64,000 bases of DNA from contig NC_091274.1 in the NCBI RefSeq assembly GCF_042100115.1, positions 2,418,001 through 2,482,000 of the forward strand, read 5' to 3'. Numbering within the stretch: position 1 is the stretch's first letter; the number at the start of each line of letters is the position of its first letter. Both the position numbers and the translations under genes were made by a program. The notes under the pieces are model-generated. The model made no database searches, was not told the DNA's origin, and worked only from the letters and a program-made list of their open reading frames with translations. Positions 21,645-32,850 of the stretch are shown here, piece after piece. This DNA is from Alternaria dauci (lineage: Eukaryota > Ascomycota > Dothideomycetes > Pleosporales > Pleosporaceae).

Positions 21645-23040
21645 TCCGTAGTATCATCGGGTTTCGCGCTTAAGCAACCTGTTTCTCGATCAATATTGCG
21701 ATCTAGGCTAACAGCACAGTACACACATACACAAGGTCTGGTTAGGGTCACGTTAGGCCAGGTCTGGATCACGGTTACGTCATTCCCTCCCTTCCACGAG
21801 ACTCCCGAAACCAGCCTCATGATTGCTTTTTCTCTTGTTCGCATCCAGCCTTTTTCGCAACCCGGATCAGCATGGCTAATCCTTAGTCAAAACGCCAATG
21901 TCCCCAGTTTTGTCCCTGAGTGATAGACAGGACCGACAGGTACATCCGCAGCACGACATTCTCGCCTTTCCCAGGGTTCGTTGTTCGCCGCACCTCGGCT
22001 ACGGGTTTGCCACCGCCACCACTGTTTGCCCAACCACGCTTGCGGTGTTCGATGGCGATGGCGATGGCGAGTTCAGCCGCATGATCTGCGGTGGTTGGCG
22101 AGGTGGTTGGGCATGACGGGATAGATGGGTAAAAAAAAAAAACAGGATCTGGAACGTTGGTTGGGACGGGCGATGGCGATGGCGATTCAGGCTTTGCTGT
22201 TGCCTAATCGGACATGTTCTGTAGGCTGTTGACTGCTGCAAATGCGTGGAAACTATTTCTCGCGAACGCTGTTGCTCAGCCTAGTACCGAAAGGGAGTTT
22301 GCTTCATGAGAGGGAGGGTGCGCTTCAATGGTGCATATCACAACATAATAGGGTTGGAAACAGAACACTATCTCAAGCGTTTTTTTTTAAAAAAAAAATT
22401 GGTTATCTGATATCTACCTCTTTTCTTGCATGTCTTTTGTTTTGTCTGGTTTCGTATCGCGAAGCCATAAACATCTGCACAATCCACGAGAACAACCCAT
22501 ACAAACGCCCGACTCGGTGGTATCTCGATATCACAATGCAACCCTACATGACCCCTTCGACGCCTTTGCAGAACGATTTTACTTTTTGGTCTTTGTCTAC
22601 ACATTGAGACAGTGACTCGTTTTGATGCACTCCTACCATCCCTTACAACCCAAGTTCGATGTGAAAAGAATCAAGTATTCGCGAAGGCCAGGCAACGCTA
22701 CGAAAAAAAAAAGACAACCAAGGAACTACCCGCTCTCCACCACACACAGTGAAGCAATCGTACACGCGTTCCTTTTCGTTGGAGAGTTGCGTGATCAGTC
22801 GTTCAGCGGGTGAGTCTTGGTACAAGCCTAATCGTTTCTGAGTGCAACGATGACATTGAAATCCAGCTCTCAAAGGCATTGTCAAGATCAATACTAAGTA
22901 TCGTGTGATCAATACTGGCTGTCTCCCCTGAACACCTTGTTAAGCCCTTAATCAAGCATGGTGATACTGTGTCCTCCTTCCGTGTCGACAGGCTCCGGTG
23001 AGTTGACGATCCTTTGCAAGCCAACAGGCGTGTGTTCGTC
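21645..23040. other. Spacer with simple-sequence tracts
   Basis: No coding region was recognised. The spacer contains repeated GATGGC units at about 22051-22070 and 22161-22176, poly-A at 22130-22142 and a T-run/A-run palindrome near 22381-22399. It includes the promoter of the phosphoesterase gene and the 3' end of the protease gene. Confidence 0.45.
22381..22399. repeat. T-run/A-run palindrome
   Basis: A run of T directly followed by a run of A of about equal length forms a perfect AT palindrome. It could act as a nucleosome-poor or bendable site. No function is implied. Confidence 0.7.
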
Positions 23041-25212
23041 TTAGACGTCAGCAGGTTCTTCAATAAGCTGAATACCACCCTCGGGGCCAGGATGAAGATT
23101 ATCGTCGTCACCCATGTCCATATCGACACCTGCGTCTTCCCACAGAACTTCATGTTCGTCGATTACGGTATCACCACCTGAGGAACCTGCAGTACTGTTA
23201 TCACTGCTGTCGTCGTGAGTGGTCCAGTTCTCGTCGCTATCTTCCAAATCGATGGGGTCATGGTAGCTTGAACCGTTTGAGCGGCCACGTTTTGTATGGC
23301 GTGACCTCGAGGACTTGCTCTTGGGGCGAGTTCGACGCAGAACCGGAAGTTGTGGCCTCGGGGGAATCTCGAACGAGACGATTGGCCCGTCATCCAGAAC
23401 AGCGTCCGTGTCTCGAAGAGCTTGGTGGTCGTATTCGTCTGCGAGCGCCACAGCCTGGGTAATGTGACGCCAGCGAAGGATATTGTCCTGCATATCACGG
23501 CGGACTGAGCCCGAATGGAATTGCCGTGCGAACTCATGCTTCGACCATTCACGGTCTATATCTAGACTGAATTGATCGAAACCCAGTGATTGCTGAGCTT
23601 TGATATGTCTGATCAAGATTTGCGTCATCTTGTACACGAAAGGTCCACAGGCACCTCCATCCTGCTTGAACAAGTTGTCATCGTTCTGATCAGGGCTCCC
23701 GTGCTGTACGTCATATCTCCATAGACCAATGTCTTCGCCAAGGATGTGGAGCATACCGAGGGAGATGTCGCGACCCAAGTTCTGGTAGTCAATCCGATGG
23801 ACCCACATCGAGTCGTAGTAGTACGCACGCTTCGAGATCCTGTCCATGGCCACCATGGACCAATGTGACCCGCTGGTTCCGTTGTTTTCGACACCACCCA
23901 TACCATCGTTGCAAACAAGGAAAATCCAGTTCTTGTCGCTATAACGTGCCCTGTACTGGTCGTATTCTCCTGAAGGACCATCTATTCCAGCTGAGGCGAA
24001 ATGGCAAATCTGAGCCACAGTGGAGTTGGCAATGCCGATACCGTAAGCGTCGCAATCTGCATCACGGCGAAGCACTTCAAGCGCCATATCTAGACTTTCA
24101 CCACGCATCCATACTTCCATACCAGACATAGCATAGCTGGTGGCGCCGATATAATTGAAAGCGTCGTTTTGTAAGGTAACGTCTCCAAGCTCAAGGAAAG
24201 TATCAGTGTTGTGAGGAATACCGGTATAAAACACCGGACCGAAGGCAGCGTATCGACAGGGATCAGGAAGTGAATGATGTGTCGAAGACAGATAGGGAGT
24301 TTCCGTCTGTAGATTCCGTAGCCAAAGGGGAGCTTCCTGTACAATGTTCGTGGACCGCGCAGTAGTATGCGCATGTGGCTGTAACTTGCTGACCTTGGTA
24401 TCAACATCTTGCCAGCTATCAGATTTCTGTGTCCCCCACTCCTTGGTAGTGTTGACATCGATGCTGTAACGCCGCTTCAGCAGAGGAGGCTTTGTCCGCC
24501 TTGTGGGTAGGTGTTTACGTTCAAAACCACGGGAGGCAAACACGAGCATCTTGTTCGTCTGACACACCATTGCAGAACGTGTCTTGTGGAAGATCTTAGT
24601 CCGTCTAAAGTGCTCCTGTCTTGCTTGGTTGCTGCGAGACTCGAAGACCTGTAGGGCAGAGGGCGCTCGTCCAGAGGACGGAGCTGTGGTTGACGGTGTG
24701 GGCGGTGCAGTGGATTCATTTGGCGAAGATCTTGGTGTTTCTGCCTGCTCTACCAGCGGGGGAGTGGTTGGGGGCGTCGTGCTCATCTTGTTGCCGACGT
24801 CATCAATGCAGGGCAGAGTTATGGGCGTGGTGATATCAGTGTGTTCCCCCTCTTGTGAGTGCGAACACATGGATGTATCACCTGGGAGTCGCGCTTCCGT
24901 GATCGGGTCACTCTGAGCCGGTGGAGATGCCAGACCTTCTATTTCGATATGTGATTCAGTACCCTGAGGTGAGCCGACGTCGACCGCAGATGAATCTAAA
25001 AGTGAATCAGAGTCAGGCTGGCTCGTGGGTTCAGGTACAACGACATGCACCAGAGGCTCCATTTCGGCAGTTTGTGATGTGGTGAAGGAAGTTGATGGTG
25101 ATCGGGAGGAAGAGTCTGGGTGTGGGATGGACGAATCCAATGAAGTAGGCGCGACCTGCGCGGTGACCTGGGCAGGCATGCGGTCGTCAGAAACTTCGTT
25201 TGGCGCCACCAT
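23041..25212 (-). CDS. Ulp1-type cysteine protease (peptidase C48)
   Basis: 723 aa from the ATG at 25212, which sits in a strong ACCATGG context; the frame extends 41 codons upstream without an ATG. Residues 1-250 are disordered Ser/Thr/Pro-rich. The C48 core spans about 345-580: MSGMEVWMRGESLDMALEVL, then GSHWSMVAMDR (His450), YYYDSMWV (Asp467) and QDGGACGPFVYKMTQ (Cys522), the His-Asp-Cys triad with a Gln before the Cys. An acidic C-terminal tail rich in Asp/Glu/Ser follows. The family cleaves SUMO or NEDD8 precursors and conjugates; the modest core and the GGACGPF site resemble the Ulp/SENP8 group. Which modifier it removes is not decidable here. Confidence 0.85.
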   Translation of the reverse strand: MVAPNEVSDDRMPAQVTAQVAPTSLDSSIPHPDSSSRSPSTSFTTSQTAEMEPLVHVVVPEPTSQPDSDSLLDSSAVDVGSPQGTESHIEIEGLASPPAQSDPITEARLPGDTSMCSHSQEGEHTDITTPITLPCIDDVGNKMSTTPPTTPPLVEQAETPRSSPNESTAPPTPSTTAPSSGRAPSALQVFESRSNQARQEHFRRTKIFHKTRSAMVCQTNKMLVFASRGFERKHLPTRRTKPPLLKRRYSIDVNTTKEWGTQKSDSWQDVDTKVSKLQPHAHTTARSTNIVQEAPLWLRNLQTETPYLSSTHHSLPDPCRYAAFGPVFYTGIPHNTDTFLELGDVTLQNDAFNYIGATSYAMSGMEVWMRGESLDMALEVLRRDADCDAYGIGIANSTVAQICHFASAGIDGPSGEYDQYRARYSDKNWIFLVCNDGMGGVENNGTSGSHWSMVAMDRISKRAYYYDSMWVHRIDYQNLGRDISLGMLHILGEDIGLWRYDVQHGSPDQNDDNLFKQDGGACGPFVYKMTQILIRHIKAQQSLGFDQFSLDIDREWSKHEFARQFHSGSVRRDMQDNILRWRHITQAVALADEYDHQALRDTDAVLDDGPIVSFEIPPRPQLPVLRRTRPKSKSSRSRHTKRGRSNGSSYHDPIDLEDSDENWTTHDDSSDNSTAGSSGGDTVIDEHEVLWEDAGVDMDMGDDDNLHPGPEGGIQLIEEPADV

Positions 25213-26780
25213 GGTACCGTAATTTCGTTTCCTGGGGTGGATGCTGCTGGTTGAACCTGTAGAGTATATACGGTCGGAGGTTGCAGTGACTTGCGTGAGG
25301 TGAGTGCCTGCAAGTGACCGCGAAGTAACAATCACTGCTTGTTCAGGCGCTAGAGCAATAAGGGAGGCGCTTGATCGCGAGTTTGCTGCAGATAAAACTC
25401 GGGCTGGGTGCGAATTTTGGTTATCTGTGCGCGAATTGCGAGTGGCGGGGTGGTAGAGAGAGATGTAATTGCCGTGGTGTGTCCTGGTTATGGAGAACTA
25501 GGTACGTGAGAGGAAGCCGAGATAAGGCGCGAGCACAACTGCGTCATAACCAGAACCAAAAAGCGCCTGAAAGAGTGAATGTGGACTGTTGCGCTTTCAG
25601 AAATTAGTTTGCTTCAATGTAGGAAATGCCCTTGTTTCAAATTGCTGTTGCAGGGGCAGTGGGTGCTCAAGAGCGATGAGTAACAGGGTCGAAATGGAGA
25701 TTACGTTCTTTATATAACGTACACCGCTTTTCGTGAATTTGGGTGTGAACATACAGAACCGTGATTTCGCTGTACTGGGCTTCGTCGGTAAAATAAGGCA
25801 ACAGCGCACAGAGCTCTTACAAGGCAGTTACGGGGCCTTTGAGAGTTTTTGTGAATGGTCAGCATCACATGACGACCCACAGCGAACTTTGGGAGCCACT
25901 CGTCAGATGAGCAACCACCAACAAGCGACACGGTAATGATTTTATCTGTACGGCGTCCGTGGTAGCATAGGACTCAATGTGTGGAGCTGGGCTAGTAGCA
26001 AATGCCATTGAACGGCTGATTCGCCGCAAGATTGTAAGCTCGTTTGGGCCTGGGAGAGCAACCGAGTCGTAAGAACTTGGTTGCAATGGTAACACCAAAG
26101 CATATGTGAAGGTTTGCTCGCCGCATTTTCTGCCAGAAGTTTGCAATGGCAATGGTGTGTATCTTCACGAGTCGTCAGCTTTGGTTCGACAACATCTTTG
26201 TCGTTCATCCACGTTCGATTTGCACAGAAGAAAGGCTGTTTTAGTAGATGCTATGTACATAGTCTCGATACCCATGTGTTGAAGAAAAAGGAAAGCAAGG
26301 AAAACGATCTGGTGTTGGTATATGAACTAGAGAAAGGAAAAAAAGGGAAGAAAATCGAGATCATGAGATGAACGGTGATCGATCCTGCGCTCACGCGCTG
26401 TCCTTTTATGTGCTAAAAACGCTGAGATAACTAATGCTTCCGTAGCTGGCTCTTGATGCAAAAGATGCAAGTCATGAGAATATTTCTCTCTCACATTGTT
26501 TTTAAAATTCCACAATGGTGAATCGCTTAGACGTAGCATGCCTCGCAAGGCTGACTGCATTTGGTCGTACCCAATATGCTCGTATGGGCGACTGTCTCTA
26601 GGTCTTTTTTGTTATTCGGCTTGGTGTGATGCGCCGCTGCTGGTATGCCCACGGCGAACCCGGCCTCAGATACGTCAGTCGTGGCGTGACTACACGTCGG
26701 TCAAGGAGGAGACTGGACACGCTAAGAGAGTAACGCAAAACGTTAACACGAGCTCAAGGAAATAGAGAGCTGCATCTTGC
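25213..26780. other. Spacer between Ulp1-like and serine-rich protein genes
   Basis: About 1.6 kb. A GTATATAC element near 25260-25267, read on the minus strand, lies about 50 bp before the protease ATG and could be a core-promoter TATA variant. Otherwise no gene or repeat was recognised. Confidence 0.4.
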
Positions 26781-29422
26781 TCACTCTCCGATACTTGTTC
26801 CTCTCAGTCGCCTGCCCAAGCTCACGCTGCGCCCGATATCCGACACACCACCCACCGAGTGTCTGTTGTTCGGATTCCGGGCAACATTCAATTGCGCTCG
26901 TGGTCGTAAACCTCCCGCCAAGGTCTTCTCGTAGTTGGCTGGCGAACCTTCACGACCCAGATTGTGACCATAGCGGCTCTGACCGTCCCGAAATAGTAGA
27001 CTATGCTCAGTCGAGGGCGTACTACTGGAGACGCTGGGCCGACGCAAACTAGCGGTTGTTTGGAGTGCAGGTGACGGCTGTAGGTCAGACATTGGCTCGC
27101 GAGATGTGTACTGTCTGCTGAATCGATTTTTGTTGTCTGTTTGACTCTGACCACCATGACGGGCTCTAAAGTCGATCGAGGTCATTGCACGGGATGGCGC
27201 ACGAAATATTGGGTCTTCGTCTTCCTCATCCACGCTATTGCGTGTCTGATGGAAACTTGTGCCTGCTCGCTGCATGCGTGATGGGGTGTGTCTGTCGTCG
27301 TAAGGTTCTTGACTGTTTCCTCTTTGGCTGCCATTGGGTTCAACAACAAGCATACTAGTTCTTCGCGCCTCGATGCGTGACATGGCTCTGCTAGGGCTGA
27401 CGCCAGATAACGTGTTGCTTTCGGGTTCGATACTTTGTCGGATTGTCGGCGAATCGCCATTGAATTGTACGCTTGGCCGACGTGATATTGCGGCTGTATT
27501 TGATCGGAAGGCTGGACTGGCGAGAGCGGCTTTGGTGTCGCATAGAGCTATACAGAGCTCCGTAAGACTGCGGCAGAGGTTGTCGGCTTTGCGACGAACC
27601 TGGCGATCCGATACTACAGAGCCGTTGATGATGGAGCTAGCAGAATGGAGTGTGCCCTGCGGTCCCGCACTGCCGCTCATCTCTGCCAATGCAAGTGCTT
27701 CTTGCGCCGTCGATTCCAGGGTGCGGTACACAGCTGGAGAGACATGCTGCCTAGCTTTGCCGAGAGCATCCCGCAGCAGAGGATGTGTCTTGCTGTTGTT
27801 AGGTGTATGACTGCCCACTGTCGACTCAGAGGGCGACGGATTCGATTTGCGCTGCTGGTTTGGTGAAGAGGACACTGTCGTAGCTGACGTGTTGGCCGTT
27901 CGTGGGCGATCGGCCGAGGCCGAAGCTTGATTCACAATGGCGCCTGATGTTGACGGTATCTTGCCGCCCATCTCGATCTTCCGTATCCTGGACTTCAACT
28001 CGTCTAGCTCGTCCCATACAGATGCAGCGGGTCCCGTAGAGCCATGCGACTCGGTACCGTCGGCGCGTGAACCAGCCTCAAACGACGCCTCCACTTGGGG
28101 CGTTCGTGGCTCGTGTGACAGGTTTGACGGCCGGTAAGAGTATCCTGGGGTGCGACTTGGCGGCGTGTGTTGCACTTCAGGCTGAGACGGTCGTCTGGAT
28201 GAGGTTGAGAACTGGGCTAGGAAATCGCGTGGTGAGAGCTCTGCGTCCCTTCGTGACGAGGTGAAGGAGGCTTTATGGTTGAGATCGCGGGTGCGTATTG
28301 CGTCGGGCGCCGGCGAATTTGGAGATCGCTCGTATCTGGAGGGAGTAGGCAAAAGCGAGGACCGACGTATGCCACTCGACCTGGCCTCCATAGCAACAGC
28401 GGAGGGTATGCGGCTCGTTGTCGGTGTCACTGAGGTCGACTGTACGGGCGAGGGCGAGTGCAGCGCTGATGGGAGCGACTGCCGGTTGTTCACTCGGGCC
28501 ACTCGCGACTGTGGTAGTTAGCACGCAGGTCTTGCATAGGATACGGCTTATCAAGAGACAAAGGGCACACAAAGAAACGGCAGATTGCGCCTGGGGGCAC
28601 TGGAAGCGTATAGACACCAAGCGCATCCGCCGGATACAGTGTTTCCCTTGGCCAAGCCTATGCGCTCACCTTCAATCGATCGATGCGCGCTGTTGCCGAC
28701 TCTGCTGGGCGCTGCGGCTTGGGCGCGCTGTCTGCGGCGATGTTCAGAAACAGATCCTCCTTTTCTCCATCCGCTCCTGGAGTCGCAGGCGCAGGTGCAC
28801 CTCTTCCGCTATGCGCCGCGTGGTAGTCTTCCATTCGGCTGCGGGGACCGGAGTCGTATTCGGACGACTCGTCGGTTGAGCTGGCCATGCGTCGCGGTGG
28901 GGGCGGCCTGGAACTGCTGGTAGAGGCTCTCCGGGGTGGGCGGGGTCTGGGGAGATTGCTGGCGCCAGGGCCTACGGCGCTTGTTTGTTGTTGTTGCTGC
29001 TGTTGTTGCTGTGATGGGAGTGGTGGTCGCGGGGCTTCACTAGAGATGCCCAGCTCGTCCTCCCCGCGTCGTCTGCTGCTCGAGTGGTGGGAGCTAGTGG
29101 GGGAAATCAGGGCGGAGTGGATGAATTGCTGCTGCGCATAGGCAAAGTCGGCGGGGCTCTGCGAACTTCGACTGCGTGTAACCAAGGTGACAGGAGGGCC
29201 GCGCGAATTATCTATGCCATGGCCACTATGCGAGGCTGGGGGTCGTCGGGCGGACGTGGTCGAGCTCACAGATGGCAGGCGCAAGAGCGTGGGCGGCTCG
29301 GGAGCGGTATTGTTGCGCAGGTGCTTGGGCGGCTTGGGCGGACTCTGCTGCGAAATCGAATTGCGCCTTTGCGTGGTGTGTTGTGAGGCTCCTCCAGATG
29401 ATTTCCGAGAATGCGTCGGCAT
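26781..29422 (-). CDS. Long disordered Ser/Pro-rich protein with short coiled coil
   Basis: Exons 28670-29422 and 26781-28508, 826 aa. The 161-bp intron (donor GTGAGC, branch GCTAAC, acceptor CACAG) joins IDRLK to SRVARVNNRQSLPS in phase 0. The chain is low-complexity (Ser, Arg, Pro), with a polyglutamine run of nine near residues 136-144. Three islands look conserved: the splice-spanning RIDRLKSRVARVN, the helix VWDELDELKSRIRKIEMGGK, and the helical block HPLLRDALGKARQHVSPAVY continuing to a region rich in LCRSLTELCIALCD. I recall homologs across filamentous ascomycetes often carrying misleading cell-wall-anchor names; no sorting motif or signal peptide is present here. Function unknown; the short coiled coil suggests a scaffold or microtubule/spindle-pole type role, which is speculation. 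Confidence 0.75.
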
Positions 29423-30487
29423 AGCTGCAGGCCTGCGCTGGCACACCAGACAGGGATGACGGACAACGTTTCAGAATTCCTCAGCCCGTCATGGCTGCTT
29501 TTGTGACCCACTGTCCGCGCGCAAGCCGTCGTATATTGCGCATGCTCTCTCCAAAGTTCAGAGGATTGATGCTGCGACGCTGGGGATCCCTAGCATCTTG
29601 ACCTTGGCCCATTCGTTGCTAGGGTGCCGGGCCACTCTGCACGAGATGTCACAGTCCTTTCTGGAACGAATGACGAGCTTCCGTACCGTCTCTTAGCAAC
29701 GGTATGATGTGCAGCTAACGAGAGACATAGGCTAGCACCTATATCACCTATCACATGCTCTGTCCTATCTCTACCACGGACCATGATTGTCAAAGATGGA
29801 GAGGCAAGGAGAGAGTGCGCTCTGCACCAACACATGAGCCGTGGCACCCTGTCCTGATTAGAATTCCCGGCAAGCAAGGCCCTTCTTTTACCTGCGCGAT
29901 TATCGCCTCCCCCATTGTGGGCATTTATCCTAAAAAGCATGCTGTGTGGACTTCTCGTCCGGTGAACGCACACCGCTGCTTGGACCTTTGCAGGAACCCA
30001 TCCCCAACCCTCCAAGCTTTTCCCGCCAAAGACAAAGACTGCAGAAATACTGTGCTGAGAGTGACTGTTCCTGCATTCGGCATCCTGCGCGATGGCGCTA
30101 TAAGCGAGTGGGGATGGGGGCTTTCATCCATGTCAGTTGCAAGTGAGAATCGCCGTAGCTCGAGTCGTGAAAATGAGAGCGGCATCAGCGGGAGAAGCTT
30201 CCCAGGACACTGTAATTTCGCACCCCAAGACAAAGTTTAGTTTTCTTACCATGTACACAAAATCGATAAACGATAGGTCCAACGCATTTGCGCACATGGC
30301 CAGTGCCGATTGCACCTCGTTCGCTGGATTGTGGCGCTGCTTCACGTGACCTCGGCGGTGGCTGAACCAGAGCGCCGAGAGTCTGATGAAATAATCTTGT
30401 CTGTCAAACCACCATCACCACAACCAGATACGGATCACGACACCAACTTTCATCGCCTCGCAGACCGTTCCAGCGAGTAGATCGACC
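29423..30487. promoter_or_regulatory. Divergent promoter region before Prp45
   Basis: This 1.07-kb spacer separates divergent start codons at 29422 and 30488. No conserved frame was found. It should contain both promoters, but no individual element is clear. Confidence 0.45.
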
Positions 30488-32209
30488 ATGTCTGTCGCTG
30501 CACTATCCAAGTCGCTGCCGAAGCCGCAGTACTCGGGCGAAGAGGAGGAGCTCACCAACAGCACGCGCGTGTTAACCGTAGAGCAATACGAAGCCCAAGT
30601 TGTTGCGAAGAAGGGCCCGCCGCCCTACGGCCAGAGGCAGCACTGGAGACCCCGCGCGCCCGAAGGTAAGACTCGGACAGACGAAATGCACGCGAGACAT
30701 GCACTGACTCCATATCTAGACTTTGGCGATGGAGGCGCGTTCCCCGAAGTGCTTGTCGCGCAATACCCGCTGGACATGGGAAAAAAGGGCACACCATCCA
30801 CATCGAATGCTCTTGTAAGAAGGGTCGACGGCGAGGGCAAGACCAAATATGACGAGATTGCGCGACGCGGACACGGCGATTCGAGGATCGTACAAGCAAG
30901 CTTCAAAGACCTCATCCCGTTGCGCCAACAGGCAGACGCCGGCGAGCTGGACTTGTCGCGTCCCACCGCCGACGTCGTCCAAGCGACCAAGGAGAAGACT
31001 GAGCAGGCATTGATGGCGCTGGTTCAAGGGCAGACAGCTGCACAAAAGCCGAAGAACGTACAAGGACGAAAGAACGATGAGCCCACTTTTGTTCGTTATA
31101 CGCCCACTGCGCAGCACGGCCAGGCGCAAGGCCAGACACGCATTATCAAGATCCAGCAAAGACAGATCGACCCCATGGAACCCCCCAAATTCAAGCACAA
31201 GCGAATCCCCCGCGGACCGCCATCGCCTCCTCCACCCGTCCTCCACTCGCCGCCACGAAAGCTCACCGCCGAAGACCAAGAGCTGTGGAAGATTCCGCCC
31301 CCAATCAGCAACTGGAAGAACCCCAAGGGTTATACTGTACCACTAGACAAACGTCTGGCGGCCGATGGCCGGGGTCTCCAAGACATCACGATCAACGACA
31401 AGTTTGCTCAGTTTGGCGAAGCGTTGCAAGCCGCAGACAGGCATGCACGAGAGGAGGTCAAGCAGCGTGCGATTATGCAGCAAAAATTGGCAGAGAAGGC
31501 GAAACTGAAGGAGGAAGAACGCCTGCGCGACCTTGCGAAACAGGCACGGGCAGAGCGCGCTAACGCCTCCCGACGACGATCACAAAGCGATTCGGACACA
31601 GACTCAGAGGAGGAGGCGGTGCGGAAGCGAATGGATGCCCGTAAAGAGCGCCGCGAGGACTTCCAGCGCGAACTTCGTCAGTCAAAGATGGGTACTGAGC
31701 GCAAGATCCAGATGCTCGCTCGCGAGCAAAATCGTGACATCTCTGAGAAGGTCGCACTTGGTCTGGCAAAACCAACACAGAGCGGAGAGTCCATGTACGA
31801 CTCGCGACTTTTCAACCAGTCCAGCGGGTTCAACGCTGGTTTTAACGAGGACAACCACTACGACAAGCCCCTGTTTGCGGCTCAGGATGCGATAAGCAGC
31901 ATCTACCGCCCCAGTATACAACAGGACGACGGAGAGGATGAAGGGCAGACATACGATAGGATCACAAAGTCGAACAAGTTCGAGGTTCTGGGGAAGGCAA
32001 AGGAGGGATTCAAGGGTGCCGATCTGCAAGAAGCCCGAGACGGACCTGTGGAATTCGAGAAGGATACCGATGACCCATTCAACATCAACCAGATGATTGA
32101 TGAAGTTCGTGGTGAAAAAGGCGAGAAAACGGGCGAGAAACGCTACGGCATGCAAGAGCCGGAGGGCAGGTCGGCTAAACGTGCCAGGGTCGAAGATGAC
32201 AGTGATTGA
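30488..32209 (+). CDS. PRP45: Pre-mRNA-processing factor Prp45 / SKIP (SNW domain)
   Basis: Exons 30488-30665 and 30720-32209 give 555 aa. The 54-bp intron (donor GTAAGA, branch CTGAC, acceptor CTAG) is a multiple of three without a stop, so the unspliced frame is 573 codons. Splicing yields RPRAPEDFGDGGAFPEV, the expected SKIP/SNW sequence. The SNW core follows at about 150-340: GEGKTKYDEIARRG upstream, then PPPISNWKNPKGYTVPLDK and RLAADGRGLQDITINDKFAQ. A long charged helix (QQKLAEKAKLKEEERLRDL) and an acidic C-terminal region follow, ending in SAKRARVEDDSD. The family is a component of the Prp19-associated, activated spliceosome, acting in the nucleus. Length and order match other fungal Prp45 proteins. 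Confidence 0.95.
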   Translation: MSVAALSKSLPKPQYSGEEEELTNSTRVLTVEQYEAQVVAKKGPPPYGQRQHWRPRAPEGKTRTDEMHARHALTPYLDFGDGGAFPEVLVAQYPLDMGKKGTPSTSNALVRRVDGEGKTKYDEIARRGHGDSRIVQASFKDLIPLRQQADAGELDLSRPTADVVQATKEKTEQALMALVQGQTAAQKPKNVQGRKNDEPTFVRYTPTAQHGQAQGQTRIIKIQQRQIDPMEPPKFKHKRIPRGPPSPPPPVLHSPPRKLTAEDQELWKIPPPISNWKNPKGYTVPLDKRLAADGRGLQDITINDKFAQFGEALQAADRHAREEVKQRAIMQQKLAEKAKLKEEERLRDLAKQARAERANASRRRSQSDSDTDSEEEAVRKRMDARKERREDFQRELRQSKMGTERKIQMLAREQNRDISEKVALGLAKPTQSGESMYDSRLFNQSSGFNAGFNEDNHYDKPLFAAQDAISSIYRPSIQQDDGEDEGQTYDRITKSNKFEVLGKAKEGFKGADLQEARDGPVEFEKDTDDPFNINQMIDEVRGEKGEKTGEKRYGMQEPEGRSAKRARVEDDSD

Positions 32210-32850
32210 GCGTCTTGTCCCGTTGTCAGGACCTGAAAATTGGCGTTAGATTTCTTCTGCATGGTTCGGGTTGCCCTTGCGATACTGTAGCATTTATAGC
32301 GATTAAGGTCACAGATTGACCAGTTCAATTCTTTCACCAGAAACTTTATGACATCCATGAGCATTTTTCAGTGTCCATTGGCCTGATAGACGTGCGACGT
32401 AAGCAGTGCATCCGCCAACAACTATTGATTGCCTCGTACGTGCTCATCACCGATCTTACATTGCATCTTTCCCTATTGGTCGGCTCAGGGATCCCAGTAT
32501 CGGATGGCGCACCTCTCGTCGGCTTGCTTCCACCAACAACAGCTTCCGTTCGTGTCATTTACACCCTCCGCTCCACAGCCCCGCCATCCAACGTCGCGAA
32601 AGCGTAAGTCAGCAATAGACCCTGAAGTTATGCGCACCTGGCTTGCACTGGTGTGCCCAAATTTGCCGACATTCTGCCGGACGCCGGGTTTCGACTGTAT
32701 TGCCAACATCCGTTCGTGATTGATAAGATACGAACTGTTCTCATTGTACAGTGTACATAAATTACAATCGTGTTGCGTAGAATAAGGAATAGCTCTGTTA
32801 CTTCAAAGACAGAATCGCAACATTCACGACCTATACCGCAGAGGAACGTC
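32210..32850. other. Spacer before the dioxygenase gene
   Basis: Contains the 3' end of Prp45 and the promoter of the dioxygenase gene. No frame or RNA gene was recognised. Confidence 0.45.

Noticed and set aside
22028..22112. 11-bp inverted repeat (TGCCCAACCAC / GTGGTTGGGCA) with nearby GATGGC repeats
   Set aside because: Arms are short and about 65 bp apart in simple-sequence-rich DNA; no target-site duplication or coding sequence suggests a mobile element.
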